16,685 bases of DNA from JALORV01 sp035498175. Its GTDB lineage: Bacteria; Pseudomonadota; Gammaproteobacteria; Burkholderiales; Burkholderiaceae_F. Under the pieces are notes generated by a model. That model was not told the DNA's origin. It worked only from the letters and a program-made list of their open reading frames with translations, and ran no database searches. The position numbers and the translations under genes are program-made. Where the stretch lies: positions 1-16,685 of the forward strand of contig DATKAJ010000067.1 of assembly GCA_035498175.1 (NCBI GenBank), read 5' to 3'. This document shows, in pieces, positions 1 to 8,021 of this stretch (the first letter of the stretch is position 1; each line of letters starts with the position of its first letter).

Positions 1-807
1 CACCGGAAAGACCGACTCCGGCAGCGCCACCAGATCGGCTCGCGGCCCCTGCATCAGCGCCCAGTGCGCGTCGAATGCGCGTACGAGACCCTCTGCCGTG
101 AACTTCTGGTCCTGCGGAATGTTCGCCTGGACGAGCTTCACGCTGATCGGCGGCCCTGCGGGCTCGGTCCAGCGCAGCTGGCCGAGCACTCTTCCGCCTG
201 CGAGCGCGATGGTTAGAACGAAGGCGGCCCAGACGTATCCGCGTGGGCCGCGCGCAGCAGGTGGCAGCGACAGCGCGGCGAGAGCACCGGCCAGCAGAGC
301 CGCAACCAGTGTCACCCCATATACGCCGACGACGGGCGCGAATCCCGCCAGGGGTCCGTCCGTGTGCGCGTAGCCGGATGCGAGCCACGGAAACCCAGAC
401 AACAGTGTCGCGCGCAGCCACTCCGACAGGCTCCACGCCGCTGGCAGCGCGAGTGCCGCACGCAGGAGCGACGTCGGCGCGGCGAAGTGCGCCACGGCCA
501 GCGCCAGCGCCGGATAAATGGCGAGGAACGCGCAGAACGCCAGCGTCGCGAGCGCCGCGAGAGGGGCCGGCATCAGCCCATAGACATGCATGCTGATGTA
601 AACCCACGAGACGCCGACGCCGAACCAGCCGAGACCGAACGCGAACCCGAGCAGCGCCGCACTGCGCCAGCAGGCGGCGCGCAGGGCGAGCGCAAAGAGC
701 ACCGCCAGCGCGACGACCTGCAGCCAAGGCAGCGACCAGGGCGCGAACGACATCGCATGGGCAACGCCAGCGCAAAGCGCGATCGCGACGTGGAGCACGC
801 GCTTCAA
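1..807 (-). CDS. lnt: Apolipoprotein N-acyltransferase, 3' part missing (runs off left edge)
   Basis: An inner-membrane enzyme that adds the third acyl chain, from phospholipid, to the N-terminal diacylglyceryl cysteine of lipoproteins, completing their maturation. My reading of the minus strand gives 269 open residues to the edge. Residues 1-205 are a series of hydrophobic segments. Family landmarks are GWFGVGVSWVYIS (60-72), SEWLRATLLSGFPWL (128-142) and the start of the periplasmic nitrilase domain (VQANIPQDQKF, 226-236). The LPE at 262-264 holds the expected first catalytic Glu (E267 in E. coli). The Lys and Cys of the triad lie beyond the edge. There is no ATG near the expected N-terminus. 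TTG at 807 is chosen because it opens the first membrane segment; TTG at 816 and GTG at 798 are alternatives, and none has a good ribosome-binding site. It follows corC by about 30 nt in the same frame, as in the usual corC-lnt pair. The lipoproteins predicted in this window would be substrates. Confidence 0.93.
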   Translation of the reverse strand, partial: MKRVLHVAIALCAGVAHAMSFAPWSLPWLQVVALAVLFALALRAACWRSAALLGFAFGLGWFGVGVSWVYISMHVYGLMPAPLAALATLAFCAFLAIYPALALAVAHFAAPTSLLRAALALPAAWSLSEWLRATLLSGFPWLASGYAHTDGPLAGFAPVVGVYGVTLVAALLAGALAALSLPPAARGPRGYVWAAFVLTIALAGGRVLGQLRWTEPAGPPISVKLVQANIPQDQKFTAEGLVRAFDAHWALMQGPRADLVALPESVFPV

Positions 808-837
808 GGTGGGCAATCGGGCCGCGCGATGCGGCCG

Positions 838-1731
838 TCAGGCCGGATGGCGCTGTTCGCTGTCTTCGAAGAGTTCCTGATCCACGGTCTTCGGCACGCG
901 CTGGACCAGGAACAGCTGCGCCTGGCGCGCGTTGGCCCGCAGCACTTCGAACCTGACGTCACCGATCTCGACCGCATCACCTCGACGGGGCACGTGACCG
1001 AGTTGCTGGGTGACCAGTCCACCAATGGTGTCGAATTCGTCGTCGGTGTACTCGGTGCCGAAGGCCTCATTGAACTGGGGAATTTCTGTCAACGCCTTCA
1101 CGCGGAACTTCCCGCCGTCTTCCGCGACGATGGCGTCGTCGGTCTCGTCGAAATCGTATTCGTCCTCGATATCACCAACGATCTGCTCCAGCACGTCCTC
1201 GATTGTGATAAGACCGGCCACACCGCCGTACTCGTCGACGACGATCGCGATGTGGTTGCGATTTGCCCGGAAGTCCCGCAGCAGCACGTTGAGCGGCTTG
1301 CTCTCAGGAATGAAGACGGCGGGCCGCAGGCTCGAGCGAACGTCGAAATCGACCTCGGTGTAGAAGCGCAGCAGATCCTTGGCCAGCAGGATACCGACCA
1401 CGCGGTCGCGGCTGCCGTCGATTACCGGGAAGCGCGAGTGTGCGGTGTCGATGACGAACGGAATCCAGGTCGACGGCGCCTCGGCGATGTCCACGACGTC
1501 CATCTGGGCTCGCGGGATCATCAGGTCGCGCGCCCTGAGCTCCGAGACCTGCAGAACACCCTCGATCATCGACATCGCGTCGGCGTCGAGCAGGTTGCGC
1601 TCGTGCGCGTCGTGCAGCGCCTCGAGCAGTTCTTCGCGGTTCTCGGGTTCGCGGAAGATGAACGCTGACAGGCGTTCAAGCAGGGACTTGGTCTTGTGGC
1701 GGTTGGGGCCGCTGGGTGACGGGTCGGACAT
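838..1731 (-). CDS. corC: CorC/HlyC-type CBS-domain protein
   Basis: A 297-residue soluble protein of the CorC family. Members have been linked to magnesium/cobalt efflux together with CorA, but the exact biochemical role is unsettled. It has two CBS domains at about 66-125 (MIPRAQMDVVD near the start, SRFPVIDG at 99-106) and 132-190 (NHIAIVVDEYGGVAGLITIED at 159-179). An acidic linker follows, then a CorC_HlyC domain at about 205-280 (DEFDTIGGLV, 231-240). There is no N-terminal membrane DUF21 domain, so this is the short CorC form rather than a YfjD/TlyC-like membrane protein. The ATG start matches the family; the upstream sequence has no clear Shine-Dalgarno. A 164-nt gap separates it from ybeY, larger than other gaps in the run, so it could have its own promoter. 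The best -10-like string is TATTCT at 1794-1789, without a recognisable -35. Confidence 0.95.
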   Translation of the reverse strand: MSDPSPSGPNRHKTKSLLERLSAFIFREPENREELLEALHDAHERNLLDADAMSMIEGVLQVSELRARDLMIPRAQMDVVDIAEAPSTWIPFVIDTAHSRFPVIDGSRDRVVGILLAKDLLRFYTEVDFDVRSSLRPAVFIPESKPLNVLLRDFRANRNHIAIVVDEYGGVAGLITIEDVLEQIVGDIEDEYDFDETDDAIVAEDGGKFRVKALTEIPQFNEAFGTEYTDDEFDTIGGLVTQQLGHVPRRGDAVEIGDVRFEVLRANARQAQLFLVQRVPKTVDQELFEDSEQRHPA

Positions 1732-1825
1732 CGATCGGGGGCAGTCCGGCGGAGTGCGGCCGCACCGCCCTCAAGTGGCGACGTTTTTAGAATACACGAG
1801 GGCCTCTGGACCTGTGTGACGGGAT

Positions 1826-1839
1826 CGCGCCGAAGCGCG
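1826..1839 (-). other. Small GC hairpin between ybeY and corC
   Basis: A perfect 5-bp stem (CGCGC/GCGCG) closes a TTCG tetraloop on the transcribed strand, about 60 nt after the ybeY stop. No T-run follows, so it does not look like an intrinsic terminator. It could be an mRNA-stabilising or processing element, or chance in GC-rich DNA. The rest of the 1732-1895 gap shows no gene. Confidence 0.2.
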
Positions 1840-1895
1840 CGGACGCCGACCCAGATGTCAGCGTTTACTTGCGCGAACGCGGCCTAAGACAGAGG

Positions 1896-2330
1896 TTAGA
1901 GGCGATACGGATCGTCGTAGCCAAGCGCAGCGAGGATGGCGATTTCGCGCGCTTCCATGCGCCGCGCGCCAGCGGTCTTGACGTGATCGTGACCGAGCGC
2001 GTGCAGTGTCGCGTGCACAACCAGGTGCGCATAGTGCGCGCGCGGGGGTTGACCTCGCGCGCGCGCTGCGCGAGCGACCACCGACGGACAGATGACGATG
2101 TCGGCGCACGCCGCGGGCCTGCGGGAGTACGCAAACGTCAGCACGTCGGTGGCGTAGTCGCGCCCGCGGAAATCGCGGTTCAGCCGACGTCCCTCGCGCG
2201 CATCGACGAAGCGCAGCGTCAACTGGGCGTCGCGGTCGAGCGCAGCGTGGACCCAGCGCCTGAGCGTCGACGGCGCCGGCACGGCGTCGAAGCGTTCACG
2301 ACCCTGGAGCGTAAGGGCGAGTTCATGCAT
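1896..2330 (-). CDS. ybeY: Endoribonuclease YbeY
   Basis: A zinc-dependent single-strand RNase (144 residues, a normal length) that takes part in 16S rRNA 3'-end maturation, 70S ribosome quality control and stress responses. The zinc triad is visible as HATLHALGHDH at 106-116 (H106, H110, H116). The conserved arginine region NRDFRGRDYATDVLTF lies at 51-66, with R55 in the position of the catalytic arginine of E. coli YbeY. The family usually has TDVLSF; here it is TDVLTF, a mild change. The ATG overlaps the ybeZ stop by one base (TGATG), so the two are translationally coupled. YbeZ and YbeY are known partners, which fits this layout. Confidence 0.95.
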   Translation of the reverse strand: MHELALTLQGRERFDAVPAPSTLRRWVHAALDRDAQLTLRFVDAREGRRLNRDFRGRDYATDVLTFAYSRRPAACADIVICPSVVARAARARGQPPRAHYAHLVVHATLHALGHDHVKTAGARRMEAREIAILAALGYDDPYRL

Positions 2331-3373
2331 CAGCCGCGGCGCCCGCGTGCCGGCAATGCGTCGAGCTCGGACTGGGCGCCGGCCTCGGCCCGGGCCTCGG
2401 CGGCCTCGTAGGCTTCGACGATGCGACCGACCAGCGGGTGACGCACGACGTCGGCCGCAGTGAAGTACGTGAACGCCATTCCGCGAACATCAGACAGAAC
2501 ATGCTGGGCCTCGATCAGGCCGCTGGTCGTGCCGCGCGGCAGGTCGATCTGGGTCACGTCGCCGGTGACCACGGCCTTCGAGCCGAAGCCGATGCGTGTC
2601 AGGAACATCTTCATCTGCTCGCGCGTCGTGTTCTGCGCCTCGTCGAGAATGACGAACGCCTGGTTCAGCGTCCGCCCGCGCATGTAGGCAAGCGGTGCGA
2701 TCTCGATGGTCTGCCGTTCGAGCAGCCGCTGCGTCTTGTCGAAGCCGAGCAGATCGAACAGCGCGTCGTACAGCGGCCGCAGATAGGGATCGACCTTCTG
2801 CGCCAGGTCCCCTGGCAGGAAGCCGAGCCGCTCGCCGGCTTCGACCGCCGGACGCGTCAGCACGATGCGCTGGACGATGTCGCGCTCCAGCGCGTCGACC
2901 GCGGCGGCCACCGCAAGATAGGTCTTGCCCGTTCCCGCCGGCCCGATGCCGAAGGTGATGTCGTGGGCCAGCATGGCCTCGATGTAGTCGCGCTGCCGCG
3001 GCGTACGGCCGTGCAGATCGCTGCGACGCGTGTGCAGCTGTGGTCGCTGCTCGTCGGCGGGCGGCGTCGTCGCGACACCACGCGCGCCGCGCTGCTCGAC
3101 GAAGTACAGCTGGATGTCGTCGACCGACACCGGCCGGCCGGTGCGGTGCGCGCGATCGAGAAAATGTTCCAGGACGTCGACGGCCGACTGCGCGGCAGCG
3201 GCCACACCCTCGACGCGAAACTGATGCCCGCGCCGGGCGATCGCCACGTCGAGCTCGTTCTCGACCTGCCGCAGATTGGCGTCGAGCGGGCCTATGACGT
3301 TGGCGAGGTCGTCGTTATCCGCGTCCGTCGCGAACGTCAGGACTTTCTTCGCGTGCGAGCTGCGTCGAGACAC
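2330..3373 (-). CDS. ybeZ: PhoH-family ATPase YbeZ
   Basis: A PhoH-like P-loop NTPase of 347 residues that works with YbeY in rRNA processing; the PhoH fold corresponds to the ATPase part of a superfamily 1 helicase. Walker A is GPAGTGKT (144-151) and Walker B VILDEAQN (241-248). VVTGDVTQIDLPRG at 268-281 is the typical PhoH sensor region. An N-terminal segment (25-100) contains IGPLDANLRQVE and the SVDDIQLYF module seen in proteobacterial YbeZ. The start is GTG at 3373; no in-frame ATG lies nearby and the N-terminal alignment fits. No Shine-Dalgarno is visible. A 7-bp hairpin sits immediately upstream, over the stop of the preceding gene. It is coupled to ybeY downstream and lies 20 nt from the metalloprotease gene upstream. 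Confidence 0.95.
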   Translation of the reverse strand: MSRRSSHAKKVLTFATDADNDDLANVIGPLDANLRQVENELDVAIARRGHQFRVEGVAAAAQSAVDVLEHFLDRAHRTGRPVSVDDIQLYFVEQRGARGVATTPPADEQRPQLHTRRSDLHGRTPRQRDYIEAMLAHDITFGIGPAGTGKTYLAVAAAVDALERDIVQRIVLTRPAVEAGERLGFLPGDLAQKVDPYLRPLYDALFDLLGFDKTQRLLERQTIEIAPLAYMRGRTLNQAFVILDEAQNTTREQMKMFLTRIGFGSKAVVTGDVTQIDLPRGTTSGLIEAQHVLSDVRGMAFTYFTAADVVRHPLVGRIVEAYEAAEARAEAGAQSELDALPARGRRG

Positions 3374-3380
3374 ACGTGCA

Positions 3381-3399
3381 GTGTAGAGCCGATCTACAC
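3381..3399 (-). other. Perfect inverted repeat spanning the metalloprotease stop, just upstream of ybeZ
   Basis: GTGTAGA and TCTACAC form a perfect 7-bp stem with a 5-nt loop. The stem includes the metalloprotease stop codon (3396-3394) and ends 7 nt before the ybeZ GTG. No T-run follows, so it is not a classical intrinsic terminator. In RNA it would occupy the region where a ybeZ ribosome-binding site would be expected. A translating ribosome ending the upstream gene would melt it, so it is a plausible coupling device. This is inference. Confidence 0.45.
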
Positions 3400-6234
3400 G
3401 CCGCCGCGGATCATCGGGGCTTTCAACGCTTCGGTCAGCGATTCCGCGGCTTCGGCGTAGTGCGCTCGCGTCTCCGGCGACAGGCCCGGCTTCGCAGCCG
3501 CTGCGGTGAGCCAGCCCTGCAGCTGACGCGCATCCTGTCGCATCAACGCGCGCGCGTCGGCCGGATAAGCGCCCGATGGTGCAAGGATCGCGCCGGTCAC
3601 GCGGCGCAGGTGCTCACGCTGAAGATTCCGCCGTAACGGATCGGACTCGACCCCGACCCTCGCCTCTTCCCAGATCGCAACCTGCACCGTGCTGTAGAGC
3701 TCGGAGAGCCTGAAGGTCTCCGTCCCTTTCTTCGCCTGCGCGCTGCCTTCAACGATCCGCCGCGCCACCACGGGGCTCATCAGCCGGTTCAGCACATCGC
3801 GCTGGACCGCGAGGACGCGATCCGACAGCGCAAGTTCCACCAGCGCCGGCATGTTCTGCGGGTTGCTGAGGTACAGCTCCTCCCGCTCGAGGCGATCGGA
3901 AGCGAGCTTGCGCATGAATTCCGGCGAAACCTTGAAGCTGTCGCTGCGGAACAGCCCTTCCGTGATGATCGTCAGCGCCTCGCGCTGCTTGGCCGGAGTG
4001 ACCGGCGTGATCGGCAGCCGTGTCGACCCGGATACATCGTTGGTGAGCTCGGCCCCGCCGACGTATTTAGCGGTCAGCCCCATCGCCAGCCCAACCTGCG
4101 CGAAGCCGGTCAGGAAACGCCGGCGCAGCACCGAGTAGCTGTCGCCGGCCGGCAGCTGGCGCTGCTCGAGACGCACCCAGAGCTCCTGCGACAGTTTGAC
4201 GCGCCGCCGGTAGAAGCCCAGCGGATCGCTGCCCAGGTCGTTCTGGTTGACCAGCGGATCGATCGAGAATCCGACGTCCTCGTCAGTCGCAAACGCGAGC
4301 TGCCGTTCGCCGGCGCGCGCGGCGATGCGCGCCAGCTCTTGCTTCTCCTGGTCTGGTGCGATGGGCTTGTAGGCGTATTCGATCGCCCAGTAGTCGTATG
4401 CACCCAGCGTCGGAGTGAAGTACGCGCCCTGCCGCTCGCCCTTCAGTGCCAGATTGACCGGCGTGTATTCCATCACCGACCCGGTCAGCCCGTTGGCCTC
4501 GGCATATGCCTTGTCCGAGATCTGCTGCTGGGTCGCGACCGTCGATGCGCGGAAGTTGTGGCGCAGCCCGAGCGTGTGGCCGACCTCGTGCATCGTGACG
4601 TCCTTCAGGAAGTCCGCCACCAGTTTGTCGGCCTGCGGGCCGTCGGGTTCGAGCTCGCCGCGCGCTTCGAGCAGCGCGAGCGCGAAGCCCGCTTCGCGCG
4701 CTGCGTGCTCGCGATAGTTGCAGAAGTGTCCGTCGGTCGAGCCGATCGCCTCGATGCGGAGGTTGCCCGTGGCCTCGTCGTACATCGGCTGGTAGGCGAC
4801 GACGCCTTCGGTACGCAGCGCGCGGACATTGCGCGTTACGTTCGAGTCCCAGCCGATGTCGGCGTCGAGGATCTCGCCCGTGCGCGGATCGACCTGCACC
4901 GGGCCGATCGCACCGAACGCCGGCGTGGCGGTCGTCAGCCAGCGGACCGACGAGTACTGCACCTCGCCGAGGTCGAAGTCTGCGTCGTCGGGCTGCTGCT
5001 TCACCACGATCGCGTCCTTGAATCCGATCTTCTCGAACGCCTTGTTCCACTCAAGGATGCCCAGCCGGATGGGCTCGCGGTGCTTCACCGGGATCTCGTT
5101 CGACAGCCAGAACACGATCGGCTTGACCGGCTCGGACAGCGCGGCCGTGGGATCCTTCTTCTCGAGTCGCCAGCGCTGAACATAGAACCTCACCGGTGAG
5201 TACTTCGACTCATCGCTGAAGTCGACCTTGGCCGTGTTGAAGTGTCCGATGCGCGAATCCGCCGGCCGCGGCGTCATCGGCTGCTCGGGCAGCTTGGTGA
5301 ACGTGTACAGGAAGCCGAGGAACAGGCTGCGCGGATCCTCGATCACCGCGGGCGGTGGGTAGAACGGCGCCGGCGGCGCACCGGGAATCGTGGATGGTGG
5401 CGGCGGCACGGGTATCCGCGGCTGCGAATAGTGGGCGGTGATGTCGAACACCGTGCGCTCCGGGCTGCTCTTCGCCGTCTCGATGTACGAATTGCGCGGA
5501 TCGAAATTGAAGGTGTTGCGGTAGTTGCGCTCGATCAGCCACGACGCCCGCGGAATGTCCGCGAGCAGCAGGGCGTTGGCATCGACCAGCAGCGACTTGC
5601 GCTCCGGATGCGGCGCACTCGCGATCGAAGCCGAGGCGAGCAGGCTGTCGGAGAACGACTTGCGCACTGCGCGCTCCTCGGGCGACCCGGCGCGCGCGAC
5701 GAAGGTCGTGTTGCGTGCAATCAGCTGGATGTTGACGCCGGCCTTGCGGAACTCGGCGACGTACTCCCCACCGGTGCCGTACCAGTCGCGTGTGCCCATC
5801 AGCCCACCAAACAGCATCCTTTCGCCGATGCCGCGGCTCATGTTGATAGAGAGGAAGAATGGTTTGTCGAGCATGTCCGCAGGGATCTCGATCCAGGCCT
5901 TGTCGTCCTTCTGCCAGACGGGGAACAGACCTTCGAGGACCTTTGCGTCCTTCACGACTTCGGCGAACGGACGCGGCGCTCCGGGCGCAGCCGTAGCGCT
6001 CGCGGCGGCGGCCGGCGGAGGAGCCCCCGCGCCGGTCTTGCTGTCCGCGGCCGGGGCCGCGGACTGCTCGCTCGGCGTTGCCTTGCTGCTCGAGGCAGAC
6101 GTAACGGGCGTCGTCCTGGTCGTTTCGCTCGCTTGCAGCGTTGCACACGCCGACAGCGCGGACATGCAGGCCACGATGCCGAGTGCTCGCAGGTACGTCC
6201 ATCCCCGCCCGAAAACCTCCGGGTCAATCCTCAT
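3394..6234 (-). CDS. Predicted lipoprotein zinc metalloprotease (metzincin, DUF5117/DUF4953 type)
   Basis: A 946-residue predicted exported protein. Residues 12-29 form a signal peptide ending in a lipobox (LSA-C, Cys30), so it should be lipidated and anchored in a membrane facing the periplasm or surface. A Ser/Thr/Ala/Pro-rich linker covers about 36-88. The body matches the large 'zinc-dependent metalloprotease' proteins with DUF5118/DUF5117 modules first and a DUF4953-like catalytic part. The extended zinc site HEVGHTLGLRH lies at 549-559 (His549, Glu550, His553, His559), followed by a Met-turn GSVMEY (585-590, Met588); together these mark a metzincin. The C-terminal 670-940 is largely helical by composition. 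Start: ATG with a good Shine-Dalgarno (AAGGGG, 6248-6243, 8 nt spacing). It lies 25 nt after miaB and 20 nt before ybeZ, hence probably cotranscribed. Substrate and physiological role are unknown. Confidence 0.9.
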   Translation of the reverse strand: MRIDPEVFGRGWTYLRALGIVACMSALSACATLQASETTRTTPVTSASSSKATPSEQSAAPAADSKTGAGAPPPAAAASATAAPGAPRPFAEVVKDAKVLEGLFPVWQKDDKAWIEIPADMLDKPFFLSINMSRGIGERMLFGGLMGTRDWYGTGGEYVAEFRKAGVNIQLIARNTTFVARAGSPEERAVRKSFSDSLLASASIASAPHPERKSLLVDANALLLADIPRASWLIERNYRNTFNFDPRNSYIETAKSSPERTVFDITAHYSQPRIPVPPPPSTIPGAPPAPFYPPPAVIEDPRSLFLGFLYTFTKLPEQPMTPRPADSRIGHFNTAKVDFSDESKYSPVRFYVQRWRLEKKDPTAALSEPVKPIVFWLSNEIPVKHREPIRLGILEWNKAFEKIGFKDAIVVKQQPDDADFDLGEVQYSSVRWLTTATPAFGAIGPVQVDPRTGEILDADIGWDSNVTRNVRALRTEGVVAYQPMYDEATGNLRIEAIGSTDGHFCNYREHAAREAGFALALLEARGELEPDGPQADKLVADFLKDVTMHEVGHTLGLRHNFRASTVATQQQISDKAYAEANGLTGSVMEYTPVNLALKGERQGAYFTPTLGAYDYWAIEYAYKPIAPDQEKQELARIAARAGERQLAFATDEDVGFSIDPLVNQNDLGSDPLGFYRRRVKLSQELWVRLEQRQLPAGDSYSVLRRRFLTGFAQVGLAMGLTAKYVGGAELTNDVSGSTRLPITPVTPAKQREALTIITEGLFRSDSFKVSPEFMRKLASDRLEREELYLSNPQNMPALVELALSDRVLAVQRDVLNRLMSPVVARRIVEGSAQAKKGTETFRLSELYSTVQVAIWEEARVGVESDPLRRNLQREHLRRVTGAILAPSGAYPADARALMRQDARQLQGWLTAAAAKPGLSPETRAHYAEAAESLTEALKAPMIRGGV

Positions 6235-6259
6235 CTCTGTTACCCCTTCCCTGGGCGCG

Positions 6260-7615
6260 CTACGGCCGCGCGCCTTGTTGCCCTTCGCGCCCGACGGTCT
6301 CGCCTCGCAACGAATGCGGCAACGCGCCCGTTACGCTGATTTCGATCATCCGGCCGATCAGTCCGGTCGCGCCGCGGAAGTTGACGATGCGGTTGTTTTC
6401 GGTGCGGCCCATCAACTCGCCCGCGTCCTTGCGCGATGGTCCTTCGACCAGAATCCGCTGGCGAGTTCCCACCATCGCCGCACTGATGCGCGCAACGTTC
6501 TCGTTGAGCAGTTGCTGCAGGTGTTGCAGGCGAGCGAGTTTCAGCTCGGCCGGTGTGTCATCCGGCAGATCGGCCGCCGGGGTGCCCGGCCGCCGGCTAT
6601 AGACAAAGGAAAACGAGGCATCGAAACCGACCTCGGTGACGAGCGCCAGGGTCCGCTCGAAGTCGGCCTCGGACTCGCCCGGGAAACCGACGATGAAATC
6701 CGACGACAACGAGATGCCGGGCCGCACCTGACGCAGCCGGCGAACAATCGATTTGTACTCGAGCACGGTGTAGCCGCGCTTCATCGCCGCCAGTACGCGG
6801 TCGCTACCGGCCTGGACGGGCAGGTGCACGTGACCCACCAGCTTCGGCACCTGTGCATACACATCGATCAACCGCTGAGTGAACTCCTTCGGATGCGACG
6901 TCGTGTAGCGGATCCGCTCGATTCCGGGGATCTCTGCGACATGCTCGAGCAGGAATGCGAAATCGACCGGCTCGGAAGATCCTGCGAGCGCGCCGCGGTA
7001 GGCGTTGACGTTCTGGCCCAGCAGCGTCACTTCCTTCACGCCATGGTCCGCGAGGTCGGCCACCTCGGTGAGAACGTCCTCCATCGGGCGCGAGATCTCC
7101 TCGCCGCGCGTATACGGAACGACGCAGACGCTGCAGTACTTGCTGCAGCCTTCCATGATGGACACGAAGGCGCTGGCGCCCTCGACGCGCGGCGGCGGGA
7201 GATGGTCGAACTTCTCGATCTCGGGAAACGAGATGTCGACCTGGGCCCGCCCGGTCCGCCGCCGTGCCTCGATCAGCTGCGGCAGCCGGTGAAGCGTCTG
7301 CGGGCCGAAGACGACGTCGACATAGGGCGCGCGCTGCACGATCGATGCGCCCTCCTGGCTTGCAACGCAGCCGCCGACGCCGATCACGAGACCCGGCTTG
7401 ACCCGCTTCAGATGCTTGATACGCCCCAGATCGGAGAAGACCTTTTCCTGGGCCTTTTCGCGTACCGAGCAGGTATTGAAGAGGATGACGTCCGCGTCTT
7501 CGGGCGATTCCGTCGGCGTCAGGCCTTCTGAGGCGCCGAGCACGTCGGCCATCCTGTCCGAGTCGTACTCGTTCATCTGGCACCCGAAGGTGCGGATGTA
7601 GAGCTTGCGGGTCAT
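6260..7615 (-). CDS. miaB: tRNA-2-methylthio-N6-dimethylallyladenosine synthase
   Basis: A radical-SAM methylthiotransferase that converts i6A37 to ms2i6A37 in tRNAs reading UNN codons. From the ATG the protein has 451 residues. The N-terminal MTTase domain has the three cluster cysteines at 12 (FGCQMNEYDS), 49 (NTCSVREK) and 83 (GGCVASQEG). The radical-SAM motif CSKYCSVC supplies Cys157, Cys161 and Cys164. SSDFIVGFPGE (304-314) is typical of the core. A TRAM-like RNA-binding domain fills about 380-430. A GTG sits directly before the ATG (7618), so the start could be one codon longer; E. coli MiaB begins like the ATG form. No strong Shine-Dalgarno is visible. It lies 97 nt downstream of the small lipoprotein gene and 25 nt upstream of the metalloprotease gene. 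Confidence 0.97.
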   Translation of the reverse strand: MTRKLYIRTFGCQMNEYDSDRMADVLGASEGLTPTESPEDADVILFNTCSVREKAQEKVFSDLGRIKHLKRVKPGLVIGVGGCVASQEGASIVQRAPYVDVVFGPQTLHRLPQLIEARRRTGRAQVDISFPEIEKFDHLPPPRVEGASAFVSIMEGCSKYCSVCVVPYTRGEEISRPMEDVLTEVADLADHGVKEVTLLGQNVNAYRGALAGSSEPVDFAFLLEHVAEIPGIERIRYTTSHPKEFTQRLIDVYAQVPKLVGHVHLPVQAGSDRVLAAMKRGYTVLEYKSIVRRLRQVRPGISLSSDFIVGFPGESEADFERTLALVTEVGFDASFSFVYSRRPGTPAADLPDDTPAELKLARLQHLQQLLNENVARISAAMVGTRQRILVEGPSRKDAGELMGRTENNRIVNFRGATGLIGRMIEISVTGALPHSLRGETVGREGQQGARP

Positions 7616-7657
7616 CACTCGCGAGCCGGTGTAGATCCGGTGGCGGAAGAGCCGCGG

Positions 7658-7663
7658 ATTCTA
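7658..7663 (-). promoter_or_regulatory. Possible -10 element for miaB
   Basis: TAGAAT (5 of 6 to TATAAT) lies about 43 nt before the miaB ATG, in the 97-nt gap after the small lipoprotein gene. No convincing -35 hexamer sits 16-18 nt upstream, so this is a weak candidate. If real, it would let the miaB-to-lnt genes be expressed apart from thiD and the tRNA. Confidence 0.25.
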
Positions 7664-7712
7664 GAGCCTGCGGCGCCGGTCGCTGCAGCCTGAAGCGCCA
7701 GCGGTGCAAAGC

Positions 7713-8009
7713 TCAGTGTTCGGCAGGAAGCAGCCAGACCTGCGTGACCAGGCCGTTGGCATCGACCTTGTAGCGAACGCGGGTGTTTGCGGGAACCTGG
7801 TTCGGCGTAATCGTCAGGTTGCTCGCGTTGTAGATTCGTGCACCCGGCGCAAGGCGCATCGCCCTGCCGTCGATCGTGACTTCCGGGAGCTGGCCGGTCG
7901 TCATCACACCGGTCATGCTGCCATCGGGTTGCACCTTGTTCGTCGCACAGCCCGTGGCCGTAACGAGGCACGCCGCAGCGATGAGGGCAATCAACCAGGC
8001 GCGCATCAT
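7713..8009 (-). CDS. Small predicted lipoprotein of unknown function
   Basis: A 98-residue predicted exported protein (97 if the second of two adjacent ATGs at 8006 is used). Residues 1-22 are a signal peptide with hydrophobic core AWLIALIAAACLV. It ends in a slightly atypical lipobox (ATG-C, Ala rather than Leu at -3), so lipidation is likely but not certain. The mature part reads as one compact domain, with an Asp-Gly-containing segment (EVTIDGRAMRLAPGARIYN) and a C-terminal strand-like end TQVWLLPAEH. It resembles uncharacterised small periplasmic proteins of Burkholderiales, which I know only as hypotheticals. The reading frame is open up to 8054, but that longer start would run into the tRNA gene and is rejected. 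The start lies 12 nt after the tRNA CCA end with no Shine-Dalgarno in between, so it must be expressed from the thiD/tRNA transcript or from a promoter inside the tRNA. Confidence 0.75.
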   Translation of the reverse strand: MMRAWLIALIAAACLVTATGCATNKVQPDGSMTGVMTTGQLPEVTIDGRAMRLAPGARIYNASNLTITPNQVPANTRVRYKVDANGLVTQVWLLPAEH

Positions 8010-8021
8010 GATCGGGAAATT

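Noticed and set aside
364..1668. 434-codon open frame on the plus strand
   Set aside because: It is antisense to corC and lnt, both well supported.
1826..1839. Intrinsic terminator after ybeY
   Set aside because: The stem is only 5 bp and no T-run follows on the transcribed strand.
2438..3460. 340-codon open frame on the plus strand
   Set aside because: It is antisense to ybeZ, which has Walker A and B motifs.
5525..7531. 668-codon open frame on the plus strand
   Set aside because: It is antisense to miaB and the metalloprotease, both with clear motifs. Its product is Arg/Ala/Asp-rich with no recognisable domain, as expected from GC3-biased antisense frames.
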